From: Acanthochromis polyacanthus
Taxonomy: Eukaryota; Chordata; Actinopteri; Pomacentridae
Direction of reading: 5' to 3'
DNA: 64,000 nt
Assembly: GCF_021347895.1 (NCBI RefSeq)
Contig: NC_067120.1
Span: 13,191,361 to 13,255,360 of the forward strand
Shown here: piece by piece, positions 1 through 51,415 of the stretch
How positions within the stretch are numbered: the first letter of the stretch is position 1
How the letters are laid out: each line of letters opens with the position of its first letter
Made by a program: the position numbers and the translations under genes
Notes under the pieces: generated by a model
Told to the model about the DNA's origin: nothing
Database searches by the model: none
What the model saw: only the letters and a program-made list of their open reading frames with translations

Positions 1-150
1 ATTTATTTAAGTCACTGATTAGTTGATTTTATACAAACGAGTGTAATTCCACAGTTGAAGCCTGCTAACCCTTCCCAAACAGAAAATATAAACTTATGCA
101 AAAGCAACAATTGTCCCTCATCAGCTGAACATGAAGACTTTTGTTCTTAC

Positions 151-3100
151 ATGTGAGGAGATGCTGCTTCTTCGGCTGCTGGAGGCAGAGTCGAGAGGCT
201 CGAGCTTTGAGATGACTTCCTCCAGCTGGCTGATCATCTCCAGGTCTGTGCTGGAACTGAGCTGAGATCTCAGGTGTTCAAGGCGGTCGATGGGAACTGA
301 CTTCCTGGCCTGAGATCAGAAGAGATCTTATCAAGATACCTGATTTCTAAAATGCTTGATGCACTAAAACATTAACCTTTTCATGTAAACTTGTGACATT
401 TGTCTTTTACCATCTGCACAAACTCATATAGGTGTAACACTTTGGACTGTACAGTGATTTTTTTTAATGTGCTGAACAAAAAAAACTATAATACTGTTTG
501 TCAATTGCAGGAATCACATCCACCATTAGCACGTTTCTTTTTAGGTGTACATTATGTATATTCTGTGCTTTATCCTTACAAACCCAGATTGTAAAGAATT
601 CAAAGAACAGCTTTGGCCAGATAAGACTGGAATCTGGGTTAAACTGTGCACAGAACTGAAGCCAGTCAGTACAGCAGTCGGCTCCATCTTACCCTGCTGG
701 TGGTGACTGCGTGCTGGAACATACAGCAGACAGCAGCAGCTAGAGACCAGGACTCTCTACGCAACAGACGCTCAACACAGCGCTCTGCAGATAACAGGGA
801 GAGGTGGGACAGATGCCCGCTGCCATGGAGACAGAAGAGTTCGCTGCGGTAGACTGCGACATCAACCAAATCTACAAAACCAGAGAAAAAATCTGAATTA
901 ATTTACACATAAACACAACGAAGGGTTTGCTAGAATTGCAACTCTCATGATTTTTCCACACACTCACATCACTTGGATTATTAATGGGTAGCTCTCCTGA
1001 TAACTTTGTGACTAAGTTTTAGAGTCTATGTAAAGATAATTACAATACTTAGAAAATGAGAACAGGATAATATTAGACAGAGGTGACGGTACATAATTAC
1101 ATGATATGAGAAAAAAGCTAATTTCTCAGGTACTCCGGAGGATTGCTGGTGCTTTGCGAGAACACACCTTTAACTTCACTCCACAGAAGTACTTGTCCAG
1201 TCTGAGGTGTAAAGATGTAAATAGCTGAATCAGTCCAGGTCAACAGGTTTTGGTCTCTACACAAATAAGGAATGTGTATCGTTAGTCAAGTGACAAAAAT
1301 GCTACGTCTCTGTGTGTTATTAAAGCTCGTGTCCGGAGTTTCCGTTTGTTTTCAATTTATGTATCATTTTCTAACAAAACTTAAATGTGTTAGTCTAGTT
1401 CGATACTATAATATAAAGTTAGTATAACGCGATATGAAAATTTATTCCTGAGCTCCGCCTTCCTCTCATAGACCCCCATGTTATTCCAAAAAGCGCCGGT
1501 CGCTGCCGACCAATCAAGTTCGAGCTTCAGCTTTGTCATGCTGTCAATCAACAGTTACGCGCACAGCAAGCAAGCCCATGCAGAGGTGGGCGAGCTACTC
1601 ACTACGCAACCGCGCGCACATTTGTTTTGCTTGTGGAGGAGAGAGCATCAGGGATCAGCAACTTCCAGAAAAGTTATCAATCCCACGGCTTGTCAGGCCA
1701 AGAGACTGCAGAACGTTTTTTGGCTCGGGGTGCTCGCCTCGCTCCCCGACCACGGCTTCCATAGCCCGCCTGACGGCTTCGTTTAGATGCCCGACCTCTG
1801 GAGGAAGATGTTGGGGCGTCTGGGACATACTCTTCGTCAGAGGAGTCATGCAATTCTGAACTCTAGATAGAAATAAATAAACAATGTAACACATATACAC
1901 GCGTAAATGCACTAAGTTTGATAAACAACGTCATCGAGAGGGATACTCGAGTGTAATCACATATTGAAACTTTACTCGTTCGTCCTAGCAGATTCATGTT
2001 ATTTTGGTATTAGGACAAGTTAGACTCAATACAGAATTCTAACGTAATTCCTTTATTATTTACTAAATGTAGAAGAGTGGAAAACAGCAAAACAGGCAAG
2101 ATGCTGCAGCACTCCGGGCACTCCTCTCATGTACTGCGCGCGTGCAAATAAAGGGGCGAAATCAGAGGGAGGGAGGGACCAACAGTGTTTTGGGAGACGC
2201 TGCGATTCAAACTCCGGATACGAGCTTTAATGCTGTGAAAGTTTAGTTAAGAACATTATTATGTGTTCAATAATGTGTTTCCAACAAAATATACGGACAA
2301 TATGAGTCAAACAAATTGAATGTAACTGATATTACCCTAAATAAAGCAGTTTAGGGAAGGCGACTGACTGTGGAGTCTTGTGCACTGGATTGTAATTTGG
2401 CTCGTTTCTGCAGGAAAAAAGGCAGAGAACACACATTATGAGTGTGGATATTTATAGAAGATTCATAAGTAGAAACACACATTACCTGTAAGTGATGAGA
2501 GGTAGTGGAGGACAAGCCAGCAGCTGTTTGAACTGATGGGTGCTCAGAACCTCGCCATTAAAACTGGCCTCCCATATTCGAGAACCTGGCCGGGCACAGT
2601 AGAGCAGCGGGGGCTGACCCAATAATAACCCCTTGTTCTGAGGGAAAAAGCAAGCTCCATATTCCCCGTCACGTTCCTTGTTTCCAACACGCCAGAACTT
2701 CTCTCTGAAGGCAAACAGAGAAAGAAAAAAAAGAGGTATTTAAGATAAAGGAGAGGGATCAATTTCAGGAGTAATGAAGAACATGTTGGGAACCCAAATT
2801 AATAACCATTTTCATCACTGATAATCCAACTTATTTTTACCCACTTTCTAAATCAGGACAAATGATAAAAAACATACATTTATTACCAGAGAAATGTGCT
2901 TTTGATTAGGAAAATATGAATGGAAAAATCTAAAATTTGTCAAAATCCTTATGGATTGACTGTCTTACTAAAATACACCTTAGTTTGGGAAGTATTTCCA
3001 TATTCGGGGGCATTAACGTGATCCCTCCTTAAGGACAGAATAACAGAGACACACCTGTCAGTGTCACAGAGGTAGCAGCGGCTCAGGGAAGACACAAGCA

Positions 3101-4459
3101 GGCGGCCATCTTGGTACCCAAGCTGAACTACTCTAGAGTCAACAGTGGTGACAGTCTGGACAGGGAAGATGACGAATGCTGACCCCTAGAGACAAAAAAG
3201 AAAATGAAATAAGTAATCACATAAGACATGGATATAAATCAGACACATAAAAACATAATAAATGCAGAGAGCTGAACATCAGTGAGACCAACACAGATGA
3301 AGTTTTTAGAAACAGAAAGTAGCCTGCCATTACATGCACTATTATCAGACATCTAATGGATAGAAAATACTTAAACCACCCTATTTCTTAAAAGGATTTC
3401 ATATGCCCATGTTTTAGCCAGCTTTACAATACGGCCTAACTTTCACTGATCAGCAGTCATTACCTTGCCCAACTTAGAAGATCCTGCACGGAGGAATGAT
3501 ACCTTCCCTCCAGAGTCCCCGACAAAAACTCTGAGCGTGCTGGTATCCCAGCAGAGTGCAGTGATGCTCTGACCTCGGTGCTCCCAGGACACACTGACTC
3601 TCTCTGGACGACCTCGGCGCTCCAGCTGCAGCTCCCACACCGCCACCAGCCCCTGACTGTACGGGGGGGGCGTACACCATGAACAAAACAGCCAACAACA
3701 TCAGGAAAGAAAAAGAGGAGGGTGGCCGAATGGTGATTCTTATTTAAAGACAGACAAGTACAAAATATTTCTTTAATTTAGCCACAAACTCTAACCTTGT
3801 TGAAACAGCAATAAAATCTTCATCATGAGGGCAACATGCCACCTGAGTGATAGATCCCTCCTGAGGAAGAGAGCACACATTTGGTGAAGCGTTAGTAAGG
3901 CTTTCAGAGAAAAAGCTACAGTACAATCCTCTTTATGTGCAGCTGTGTCAGTGCAAAGTCTCAGTTGATATTACCTTGTGAGTAAGTATGAGTCTTTGTT
4001 TCCAGCCTTCCCTCTGAATCAGGTGTAAACCTCCTGCTGATGTTCCTAATGCAAGCCACTTCCTCGACACTGCCAAACAGGTGCACTGTAACACAACAGT
4101 GAGTAGCGTTTAGAACAAGTGCACCTTATCTGCTGTGTAAACAAGACCAAAAATTTTGAAACTGATTAATTTTTTTCATCCACATTTCTTTTGCTGTAGC
4201 TGCAGGAGATTAAATTTGCATGTCACTGTGCATTTTTTCCCACTTTTTAGTAACTTTAATTAGCTTTAAAAATACCAGAAGGCATCTATAAAACTTTAAC
4301 TACTTATTTAAATACGACTGTCTCAGATGTGATGTGATTGTAAAAACCTGCCTTGAGCCTGCCGGAGTCTAAGCGCAGCGCAGAGAGAAGTGGATCGAGG
4401 CAGTCGAACTCTGCCAGGACATGACTGTGGTTCTCTGGAACAACTGGTGTCAGAGGCAT
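151..4459 (-). CDS. hps5: HPS5, BLOC-2 subunit (5' part, cut by window edge)
   Basis: HPS5 is a subunit of BLOC-2, the cytosolic complex that sends cargo to lysosome-related organelles such as melanosomes. Coding exons from the start: 4352-4459, 3975-4085, 3796-3860, 3464-3656, 3055-3185, 2486-2704, 2336-2407, 1168-1256, 693-871, 151-309. They join in frame to 442 residues. The start reads [18 protein letters not shown], close to the human N-terminus as remembered, followed by WD-type repeat segments ([29 protein letters not shown]). The last exon encodes an acidic, Ser/Arg-rich stretch ending [10 protein letters not shown], then a GTAAG donor. The rest of the protein (human HPS5 is over 1,100 residues) lies off the window. 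The first coding intron appears to use a GC donor. The start codon follows 22 nt of UTR in the same exon; a non-coding exon near 7.2 kb lies upstream. Confidence 0.93.
1324..2226 (-). mobile_element. piggyBac-like non-autonomous element, copy 1 (in hps5 intron)
   Basis: A 903-bp element has inverted ends AGCTCGTGTCCGGAGTTT, flanked on both sides by TTAA (1320-1323 and 2227-2230), the usual piggyBac target. On the minus strand it keeps an acidic segment reading [16 protein letters not shown] followed by basic residues. That is the style of a piggyBac transposase N-terminus, but nothing resembling the catalytic core follows. In this copy the exon end is broken by an early stop (WD then TGA). 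It lies between hps5 coding exons 7 and 8. An inverted near-copy is at 51416-52323. Confidence 0.72.
4349..4352 (-). other. hps5: Probable GC-AG splice donor, hps5 coding intron 1
   Basis: The exon ending ...RLK reads AAG then GCAGGT. Only a cut after AAG keeps the next exon ([14 protein letters not shown]) in frame. Using the nearby GT four bases on would shift the frame and lose the conserved WD-repeat sequence. U2 introns with GC donors are a known minority class. Confidence 0.6.
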
Positions 4460-5601
4460 CTTCACTGGTGATCCAACACAACTGCAGAAAAGTTTGAAAA
4501 ACAAATGTGATGCCACGGCTCACAACTGTGTGGCATCTCATGACTTTCAGTCGCTCTTTAATTGTCGAGCCATGACTCCACTTTGCACTGCAGCCCGGAA
4601 AAAAATCCATTTCAGACTTTCTTGTAAGACTTATATGGTGCACAGACCACACTTAGGAGACTTTTTTGAATTTAGCAACATTTACTGCTTCCTGTACCTA
4701 ATAGGAGCATTAAGCAGAAACAGCTATCACCAAATACATAGAGATGAAACACTCTATAAAATGGCTGAAGGCTCTATTTTTGTAGAATCAGTGTTGTTTA
4801 AATGTCCTTTCCCTTAAAGTATGAAGTCAATATTGTCAGAAAGACCATTCTGACAGAACACTATGATACTGCATACTTTGGCTCTGACTTACTTGTTGTG
4901 GTTTTGTATGTATTTTTAAGGAAGCAGAAGTAAAACTAAAACTGTAAGCCATCAGAGTAACCAGGCGGCAAACTGTAGGAGGAAACATGTCAATATGAAT
5001 GCTAGGAAAAATGCTGTAAAACAAACTGGTGGGTTGTAAATGCTTCTTTGCATTGTAGTAGTTTACAGAAGCAATTCAACAGAACATGATAAGCAGGAGT
5101 CAACTCCAACAACAGTCCCTGTCTTTGCTAGCACTCTACTGTAACAAGGATGTATTTCATTGTGAGTTTGTGCACTAATATGGGCTAAATATAGTTGAAA
5201 TAAACTGCTAGAGGCGTGAACGTGAAAACCGGTCCCTTTTGAAAGCTGCGTTAAAGGCAAGTTCAGCGCCCAAATAACGAATATAATCCAAGGCGACCCT
5301 GGAGCACTTGTTTTTATAGCAATTTTTCCTTGAATGTTACACCAAATTATATTACAAGTCAACTGACACATTTAACGTCAAGCGCCTTGGGGGGAATATC
5401 CACATCTGGAATCCGTGTCCAACTTACCGTAGATTCTTTGATAATCAGGGTTTTGGTTTGGATGTTAGGCTTTATGAGAGGCGTACAAATACATAATCAT
5501 TCCTGAAGCCTGATGATGCAAATAGCATTTCACTGTTCTAGTTGTTTGAGCTGGAATAAAATTCACAACTAAAACCCTCATCATGCATCATATTTTAGAT
5601 A

Positions 5602-6541
5602 CAGCGGTGGAAGAATTAATTCTCCACTTCTTTACTGAAGTGGAAGTATCATTACAGCAGTTCAAAAGTCCTGCATGAAACATCCTACTAATGTAAAAGT
5701 ATGTACGTATTAGCAGCAAAATGTAGTTCAAGTATTAAAGTACTGATTTGGTCTGGCTGACTGGTATAATATTATAAAACATCTTTAGATGATTAACTGT
5801 GAAAGATCAGTGTGTCAGCAGGTGGAGTGTGTTTGAACTACTTCATATCCAGTTTTCTTTACAGAGAAACTGGACAATTAATGGGAGATTAAAGAAGGAT
5901 AACCATAAATGTGCTGTCAAGTTTTGAAGTTTTAAGCTTGAATCTTTGTTTTTTTGTAAAATATTTAATCATTTAAACATGTACTGAAAAGTCAGAACTT
6001 TCGAGCGGAAAAAAAATCTGTTTGTGGAGCTTTTAACAGCTCATAGACATCTGAAATATGACCCGAACACACAGTACTTTTTGAAAGAAGTAAAAAGCCT
6101 AAAAATGTTGGCGCCACTAACTTGTAATTTGAAAACTTTAAATATTCTAATGTAGAGCACAATAATACAAGTACAAAAAGTACCTGTGAAATGTAGTGGA
6201 GCTGAAGCATAAAGTTTTAATTTATTCAATATTGTAAAAAAATATTAATTAACATTAATATTTCAATAAAAATAAACAAATGAGGCAATAAATATAAAAA
6301 ATAAAGACATTTTTAAAGGACTTCCATATTTTTCAGGAGCCTTCATTTATAGCCTCATGCCTTTATTCATGTTATTCACAGCTATATATGTTTTTTTAAT
6401 GGGACTAGCTATTTATTTATGTACATATTAAATATCGAATAGAACAGTAGCCCATGTAAATTAGAATACATTAGAAGTTGGAAGTACAAATACTCCACAT
6501 TCGCTCTAAAACACAGTGCTTGTACTTACTTTCCACCGCTG
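5602..6541. mobile_element. MITE with CAGCGGTGGAA inverted ends
   Basis: The ends read CAGCGGTGGAAGAA and TTTCCACCGCTG. Between them is AT-rich sequence with repeated 'AAGTACTnnAGTA'-like stretches typical of a very common teleost non-autonomous repeat. No coding sequence is seen. No clean 8-bp duplication is visible; a TA-type site is possible. It lies in the 5' intron of hps5. Confidence 0.5.
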
Positions 6542-7198
6542 GTATGCAGCATTGGAGCTGTAGTATCTGATAAAAGCGAAAGTGTAAATACTGTATGTCC
6601 CAAGAAACTGCAGTAGAGTGGAAGTATTAAGGAAAATTAAATGTAAAACTCCTGATTAAACCTGAAATGTGTATTAGCCTCCTATAGTAAACATACTAAC
6701 TTTAGCTAAACCTCTGCGAGCTAACACACATTATTACTGAAACTTAACGTCCTAATGTTAATAACCGTCAACAAACTTCGAAATGTCAAACTTTGGAGCT
6801 ATATCGGTTTACCTGACGTTCAATACTGATAATTACTGTCACTAAGATTAACTAGACTGCTAATTTATGTCAGTTTTCATTAATAATCCTTAGTTAAACT
6901 GAGTTATTGATTAGAAGCTGCTGCTCGATCAGCCGATTCATGGGCTGCATCACGAGACCCGTCCGATGACACTGATGCTAACGCTTCTGTCAAAACTACT
7001 GTAACCACACGAAAAGACGGGGAGAAAACCCTTATTACACAGCTCTGCTATGTTAAATTACACGTCTGACTGATTATTATAATTAAAATAAACGTTATCA
7101 CTCTGTTTGAGCTCCAACTCACCCCACACTCTTCAATAACAAGTTAGCAAACAGGCTAGCTGAAACGCTCACTCGCCGTTCTGTCAATTAAAACTCAC

Positions 7199-7300
7199 CA
7201 GATAGATGGACACAGACTGCAGCTTTACCGCCGGTGAAACCACACCAAACCTCCCTTACATCCCTGGCTTTGTTGCAGTATTTTTGGGGGGAGAAAGTCC
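7199..7300 (-). other. hps5: Putative non-coding first exon and promoter region of hps5
   Basis: On the minus strand a good donor (ATCTG then GTGAGT) sits at 7198. The coding exon starts at an acceptor at 4482 with only 22 nt before the ATG, so an upstream UTR exon is required. This is the best candidate seen. The transcription start is not visible; the upper boundary is approximate. The intron from 4482 to 7198 holds a MITE (5602-6541) and otherwise nothing I recognise. Confidence 0.4.
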
Positions 7301-7543
7301 GCGGTCAGTCTGCTGTCAGCCGGCCCGTGACAGCTCCACCAGCTGGTGCTAGGACACTTCCTGAAGGCTGCAGCTCTGCTTCCTCACAGCAGGAGGATCC
7401 AGTCTGTCGCAACCACAACTCAAGCATCTCCACCAAGAGCAGCTTCACATTTACTGACGTAACACCTGGATACTGCAGTTTAAAATGCACCATGATGATA
7501 TGATATGGACTAAGGAATGTGATTCTTAGCACAGAACAAAATA

Positions 7544-8089
7544 CAAGGTGTCCCAAAAAATTTGACATCATTTTGCAGGCCAATAATTTTGGCAATTCTT
7601 GTTGAAATAACCTAATTTTTTCACAGAATGTATAGAAACAGATCAAGATTTTATATTTAATGTTTTAGTATTGTTCTGTTTTCAGGTTGAGTCATGCCGT
7701 TCACTCCCAGAGAGAATTATTTTGCGCCTTGGATATGCTCGCACACAGTAACCCAAGACTGTGTAGCGCCGTCAATGCAAAATGTGGAAAAACTTCACCA
7801 ACTGGCAAACAAATTCGAACTTGTACCAAAAATCTAAAGAGGAAGGCTGCTTATGCAAGGCTAAAGGATCTGGTAGACCATCATCAACATCAGCATATTC
7901 CAAGGTGCAAAATGACTTCTCTTTGGGAGTGAATGGCATGGCTCAACCTGAAAACAGAACAAAAATTAAACATTAAAAATAAAATCTTGATCTGTTTCTA
8001 AACATTCTGTGAACATTTGAGGTAATTTCAACAAGAACTGCCAAAATTATTGGCCTGCGAAATGATGTCAAATGTTCTGGGACACCCTG
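7544..8089. mobile_element. Tc1/mariner-type MITE, 546 bp, TA-flanked
   Basis: Long inverted repeats, well over 100 bp each, start CAAGGTGTCCCA and end TGGGACACCCTG. They are flanked by TA at 7542-7543 and 8090-8091. The centre keeps a short degenerate transposase-like stretch (GSGRPSSTS) of the HTH/GRP linker type. No full transposase is present. It fills much of the spacer between hps5 and gtf2h1, close to the 3' end of gtf2h1. Confidence 0.75.
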
Positions 8090-8739
8090 TATAACATCAA
8101 CTCCAAGGAAACTGAATGAAAACTGCAGTTTGAATAGACAGCGGCAGGAACAAAAGCCTTATGCCTCACTTTAATTCAGAGTTACAGATAGTGCAGACGT
8201 TACAAACCAGTGACAGTGTGATCCGAGTCACACACACTAATGCACTCAAGTGTGAAATGTCTTTACAGTATTGCTATATTCACTTCCCCCTCTCGCTTCA
8301 GCTTTTGTGGAACGCTGCTTCACGGATCGACCCAGTGTTCAGAGGGACTCCTCCTATGTCAACGCACTCTTTCTCTGCTCAGTGCACGGATCAAACACGT
8401 TGCCAGTCCTCTGTGTGCATCTCACACCTCAGTCTGTTGTCCTGAGAGCCTGTTTTTCCGATTTCCATCCAAAATTTGGTCATGTTACACGATTTTAAAA
8501 GTCCTGTTTAACCATAACCGACATCAATCTCTCAATCACTGAGAAAAAAAAACACAAAGAAAAGAGAAAACTAATTACAGTCATTTGTGACTGAGATGCG
8601 TTAGACTCTGTTGAACATTTGGGGTTGTAGCAGTCCCTCCACATCATCCTCGTTAAGCCCTTGTGAACTATGTTCCATTCGGCTGTGGTCTGTGGTCTCT
8701 TCACAGCAGTGCAGAGGACCTTCACAAGTCATTTGTCCA

Positions 8740-8745
8740 TTTAAT
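8740..8745 (-). terminator. gtf2h1: Possible poly(A) signal of gtf2h1 (ATTAAA)
   Basis: ATTAAA on the minus strand, 36 bases past the stop codon. A second candidate is near 8170. Which one is used cannot be told from sequence alone. Confidence 0.25.
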
Positions 8746-8781
8746 GTCTTTCTTGTCTTCTCTTTGACAAACTAGACGAGC

Positions 8782-17548
<8,767 letters not shown>

Positions 17549-18048
17549 GGCTCAGACAACTGAGAAAACAGACGAACTCCCATTGATTATCCACAATAAT
17601 CATGTTATAAAGACCGACCGTGCTCTGACACATTGCCACATATGAAAGAATAAAATGATGAACAGTATGAGATGTGTGTTAGCCAAGTCACACGAATGTA
17701 ACGCTCTGACCAAACCGTCCTGTCCTTACTCGACCTGTAGTTACAGATTTAACACTGGCAACATGAACGGCAGCAACAATAAAGGGACTAGTTCACCACT
17801 CTGAGATATGGAGCTCTCTGTGTGATGAGCGAATGATTTGAGCTCACAATGTCCTGAGTACATGTTCCGTCTCCTACAACACCTTTATCCGCTGCTACGC
17901 AACCTATATGCGCTTTAAACACCCGCAGGTCGCTGCTGTGTTGACAGTTTTATTCTGTGAACTTAGCTGAGCAGCCTGACGTTAGCTAACGCTCCCAGGG
18001 AAGAAGAGAGAAAGCCTCCGAGAGAAGTCGGCACGAAACTTACTTTAC

Positions 18049-18200
18049 CTCAAAATAAACCGACACTGCAGCGAACACCTCGCTTCTCCTCAACGCATAA
18101 TCACCGGGTAATGTTGTCTCGAATGTAAAAACGACGCAAGAAATTACTTCTAACTGAATTTTGTCGACTCTAACAGTAAGCGATCTGACTTCAGCGCCGA
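18049..18200 (-). other. gtf2h1: Putative non-coding first exon / promoter of gtf2h1
   Basis: The coding start exon begins at an acceptor (TTTTCTCAG) at 17560, 11 nt before the ATG, so a UTR exon must lie upstream. A donor reading TTTTGAG then GTAAAG is at 18048 (minus strand), in a locally GC-richer stretch with no TATA box. The upper boundary and transcription start are guesses. Confidence 0.4.
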
Positions 18201-18249
18201 CATGACTGCCAAGCGGTGCGTAACACTAAAAATGTTCCGGTGGAATGAG

Positions 18250-20015
18250 GCAGTGAAGAAATGTTCCGCTACGAGACGGGCCAACTCTTTAAATACCGAA
18301 AGACAAAGAGAATATTGGCAATGCAGTTTTATGCAAATGAACAAATAAGACACTATAAATGACGGTTCTTTGTTTCACTACTTTTAATTAATCTGTTTTA
18401 TTTAAGAAATTACGTGTTTTCATATTTCATATCTTTTTTCACTTTTTTGAGTCTGTCACTGTGACATTGCCTAAAAAATGTATTCCCTTTATTCAGCAAT
18501 TCTGAACGGTTTTTGATTTATTTTATTTTTTGTTATCCTGATCTGTTTTTAATTTTATATTTTACATATTTTAAATTTTTGCTTTTTTTAAAAAAATAAC
18601 TTTGCCTGTGAAGCACTTTGAATAACCCCTGTCTGATAAGATGCTTCTTTAAAATTTTAAAATAGAGATATTTTGAATTAAAATAGTATTGTAGTATTAT
18701 AGTATTATAAGTAATTTATGTAACTATCAATATACAATTTATTTAATGTATTTCATTTTTTCATGTTAAAGGGGTGTACAATGGCAAAAAATGTGGTTAC
18801 GACAAAAAAAATACAACTAATTACAGGCTGTCTTATTAACTTTTTCATGCTTAGGCTATTCCATGGTTTGATTACATCAGTACGAGTAGTCTATGTGTGT
18901 TGCTATTTAAAGTCTGCCTCCACGCAATGATTTCAGCTGCTCTTTGCCTGTTTATTTCTCCCGCTTTGCTTATTTATATTTTCAAAGCTTTGTGTTAAAT
19001 CTTCTCACTCACTCATAGACATATTCAAAGATTCCCCCAAGTCCCATCACTCTTAAACAATGTTACTAAGCAGCTTCTTTTGTCCATTTTTCTGAAAAAT
19101 CTGGATAATGATGGTATTTCTTTCTATATTTTTAATCAGATTTAGTTTCTAGATTATTGGACTAGGAATACCAACCAGTCAAATTCTGCCACTGCCTCAG
19201 AATGAGTCCAGCAGAAAATTTTTTTAACAAGTTCTGCAGGGTAATCCAGCCGCACACCACTCAAAAGATGTGAGCCCCACGATATGTTAACAGCAACCAA
19301 TGCTCTGATACCATTTTTATGTTACACCTATGTCAGTTACACATTTTTTAAGTACTTGCACAGATGAAAAGTTATGCCTGTGTAAGTTTTTTGAAGCATC
19401 ACTGCAGAAAAAGTCATTTTGCAGTTAATAAATTGTGGAATGAAATTCTTGTAGGTAGACTTAATCTCTATGAATATCAGCCACTGAATCACAGACTGCA
19501 TCCACATATTTAATCCGACATAACATGTATGAGATGATACATACAAAGGTGATGAAGTTGTATTTCTAGGGGAGGAAACTGTATAATGGAAGTTTATACA
19601 TGCCGTCATCGTCATTTCTTCCCAATTTAAATTATTTTTGTTGGCAGCCAGAGTCCATATGATGTAGTATAGTATGAACTCTGGTGGTTTATTATGAGCT
19701 TTTCAATGTTACATGATGCTATTCATAGGCTTATCTACCAACATGAGGCTACACAATGTTTAGTTAATCCTATTGCGTTTTGATTGAACATGTATCTTTC
19801 TTTTTTCTTTCTGAGTGTTTGGTCATTATATTAGATATTTGTGCTTTTTCAAATAGCAGAATTTCCCTATCAAGTGATTTGTGTAAAAGGAATTTTAAAT
19901 GTGACAATGTTTCTACTGCACCCTACACCCCGATGAAGACTCTCTGAGGTGTGATTGTTGGTTTAAATATGTATAACAAAGGATTTTTATGTTATAAATC
20001 AAAGTGCTTCAGATG
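18250..20015. other. Intergenic sequence between gtf2h1 and the mucin, nothing recognised
   Basis: AT-rich sequence with no exon-like open frames of recognisable families and no RNA gene that I can see. Confidence 0.5.
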
Positions 20016-20023
20016 CTCTTTGG

Positions 20024-20485
20024 CAGGGCCGGCCCTAGGACTTTGGTGGCCCTAAGCAAGATTTTTTTTTTGCGGCCCCAAAACATGCACAGGGCAACTA
20101 CCAAATCACGTGCACAGCTTGTAATTGGGTTAAAACACACATGCACATGATTAACAGCAAATATTTATTTTTTAAAAAATGTATCCTTAAAACGATAGAG
20201 ACAATTACCAATAAGTGTTCAAAATAATAGAAAAAAAATAAGTTAATATGGCACGAAGCATGGAGTCACTAACTGACTGCTGGTTTATTTTTTCTTTCCT
20301 GTATTTTTCCCATATAGTTTTCTAATAAGCCAGTTTAAATTGATATGTTACCATGATGATTTATGTTTTATTGGAATAAAGACAGGGACAAAATGCGAAT
20401 CACACACTTATTGTGGTGTGGCCCCCTCTAGTGGATGTGGCTATAAACAACGGCATAGAGTGTTTATGCCAGCGGCCGTCCCCTG
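20024..20485. mobile_element. hAT-type MITE, 462 bp, with intact 8-bp target duplication
   Basis: The left end reads CAGGGCCGGCCCTAGGAC; the right end is its approximate inverse (GCGGCCGTCCCCTG). Both sides carry the exact 8-bp direct repeat CTCTTTGG (20016-20023 and 20486-20493), which is the hAT hallmark. There is no transposase sequence. It lies in the intergenic region about 775 bp downstream of the mucin stop. Confidence 0.85.
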
Positions 20486-21131
20486 CTCTTTGGACTGCTG
20501 ACCAACATTAGGGGTCTCTATTAATAAGAAATGGGACAGTCATTGTTTCTCATCTTTGCCCCCTCAAAAAAAAAATCACATTTTGTATCAAAATTAAGTG
20601 TTTCTCTTCATCATCCATGATGCACATTGCATCAAATCTACATGACAAACACACAAGAAATAAATACTGTGAACACATGATCAGTAAACTTGAGTTTTAA
20701 TGACACTAAAGAAAGATGTTTGAAACACCACATATTAGAGAAAGAAAACTTTAATTTAAAATTCCAATCCATTTTTTAAAAAATTGTCAGAATTTAGCAC
20801 AAATACAGTCCCATTTCCCAAACCAAAGAAAAGAAAGAGTATTGCTACAGTATGCTCTGTATATCTGAAGCCATATCTCTCTATCATTAATAGTAAAATG
20901 AGGAAAAAACACCCTTTAAAGCTGAAACACCACACTTTACAGTGTTTAAAGCAATTGCTTCTTTAAAAATTAAAAGACAAACCATCACTCAAATATGTGC
21001 CGTTATCATGGAGCACCACACCTCCCAGACAATAGATGAGAAAGTGCTGACAGGTGTTGTGAATGTATGAGGCGCTAGTTAAAAGAGAACACTTTAGACT
21101 AGAACACTTTTACTCTTTAAGAGGTTCCGCT

Positions 21132-21137
21132 TTTATT
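21132..21137 (-). terminator. Mucin poly(A) signal (AATAAA)
   Basis: AATAAA on the minus strand about 125 bases past the mucin stop at 21261. A second AATAAA lies at 21174-21179. Together they suggest a short 3' UTR of about 100-150 nt. Confidence 0.5.
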
Positions 21138-21260
21138 TGGCTCTGGTTCACATATTAGGTATTTTTATTGTCTGATAATTTTGGAGAGGAATTGGCAAAA
21201 CATATTCATCAAATCTTCCCTTCAATGAAGCTCGGTTGTCGGTTTTGCCTGTCACGGTTT

Positions 21261-51088
<29,828 letters not shown>

Positions 51089-51415
51089 GGTCGCTGGGTC
51101 GTGCCTGTCCTGATGGGGTTACTGGAGGCAACTGCAACCACACTGCCAAGGTCATGTATTATACTTCACTGGATGTTTGCAGTTTAGGAGGGGTGACAGA
51201 TCCATTCTGCACGTCAAGCTTTGTGGGTTTTGACTCTATGCAGATCACACCCATGAATAGAATGCTGTCAAAATCTCTTCATCCTTATCTGTCTGTGTCA
51301 CAAAGCATCTGTGTTTAATGTTAATCTTTGGGAAAACATTAATGTCAGCAAGAGAAATGTTTGAAACTGAGCTGCTGTACAGTTGCAGTTGATGAGTTAA
51401 TTCAGGAACACTTAA

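Noticed and set aside
51150..51170. TATA-like AGTATAATA upstream of the mucin start
   Set aside because: Position is plausible, but the match is weak and no other promoter element supports it; mentioned only in the gene entry.
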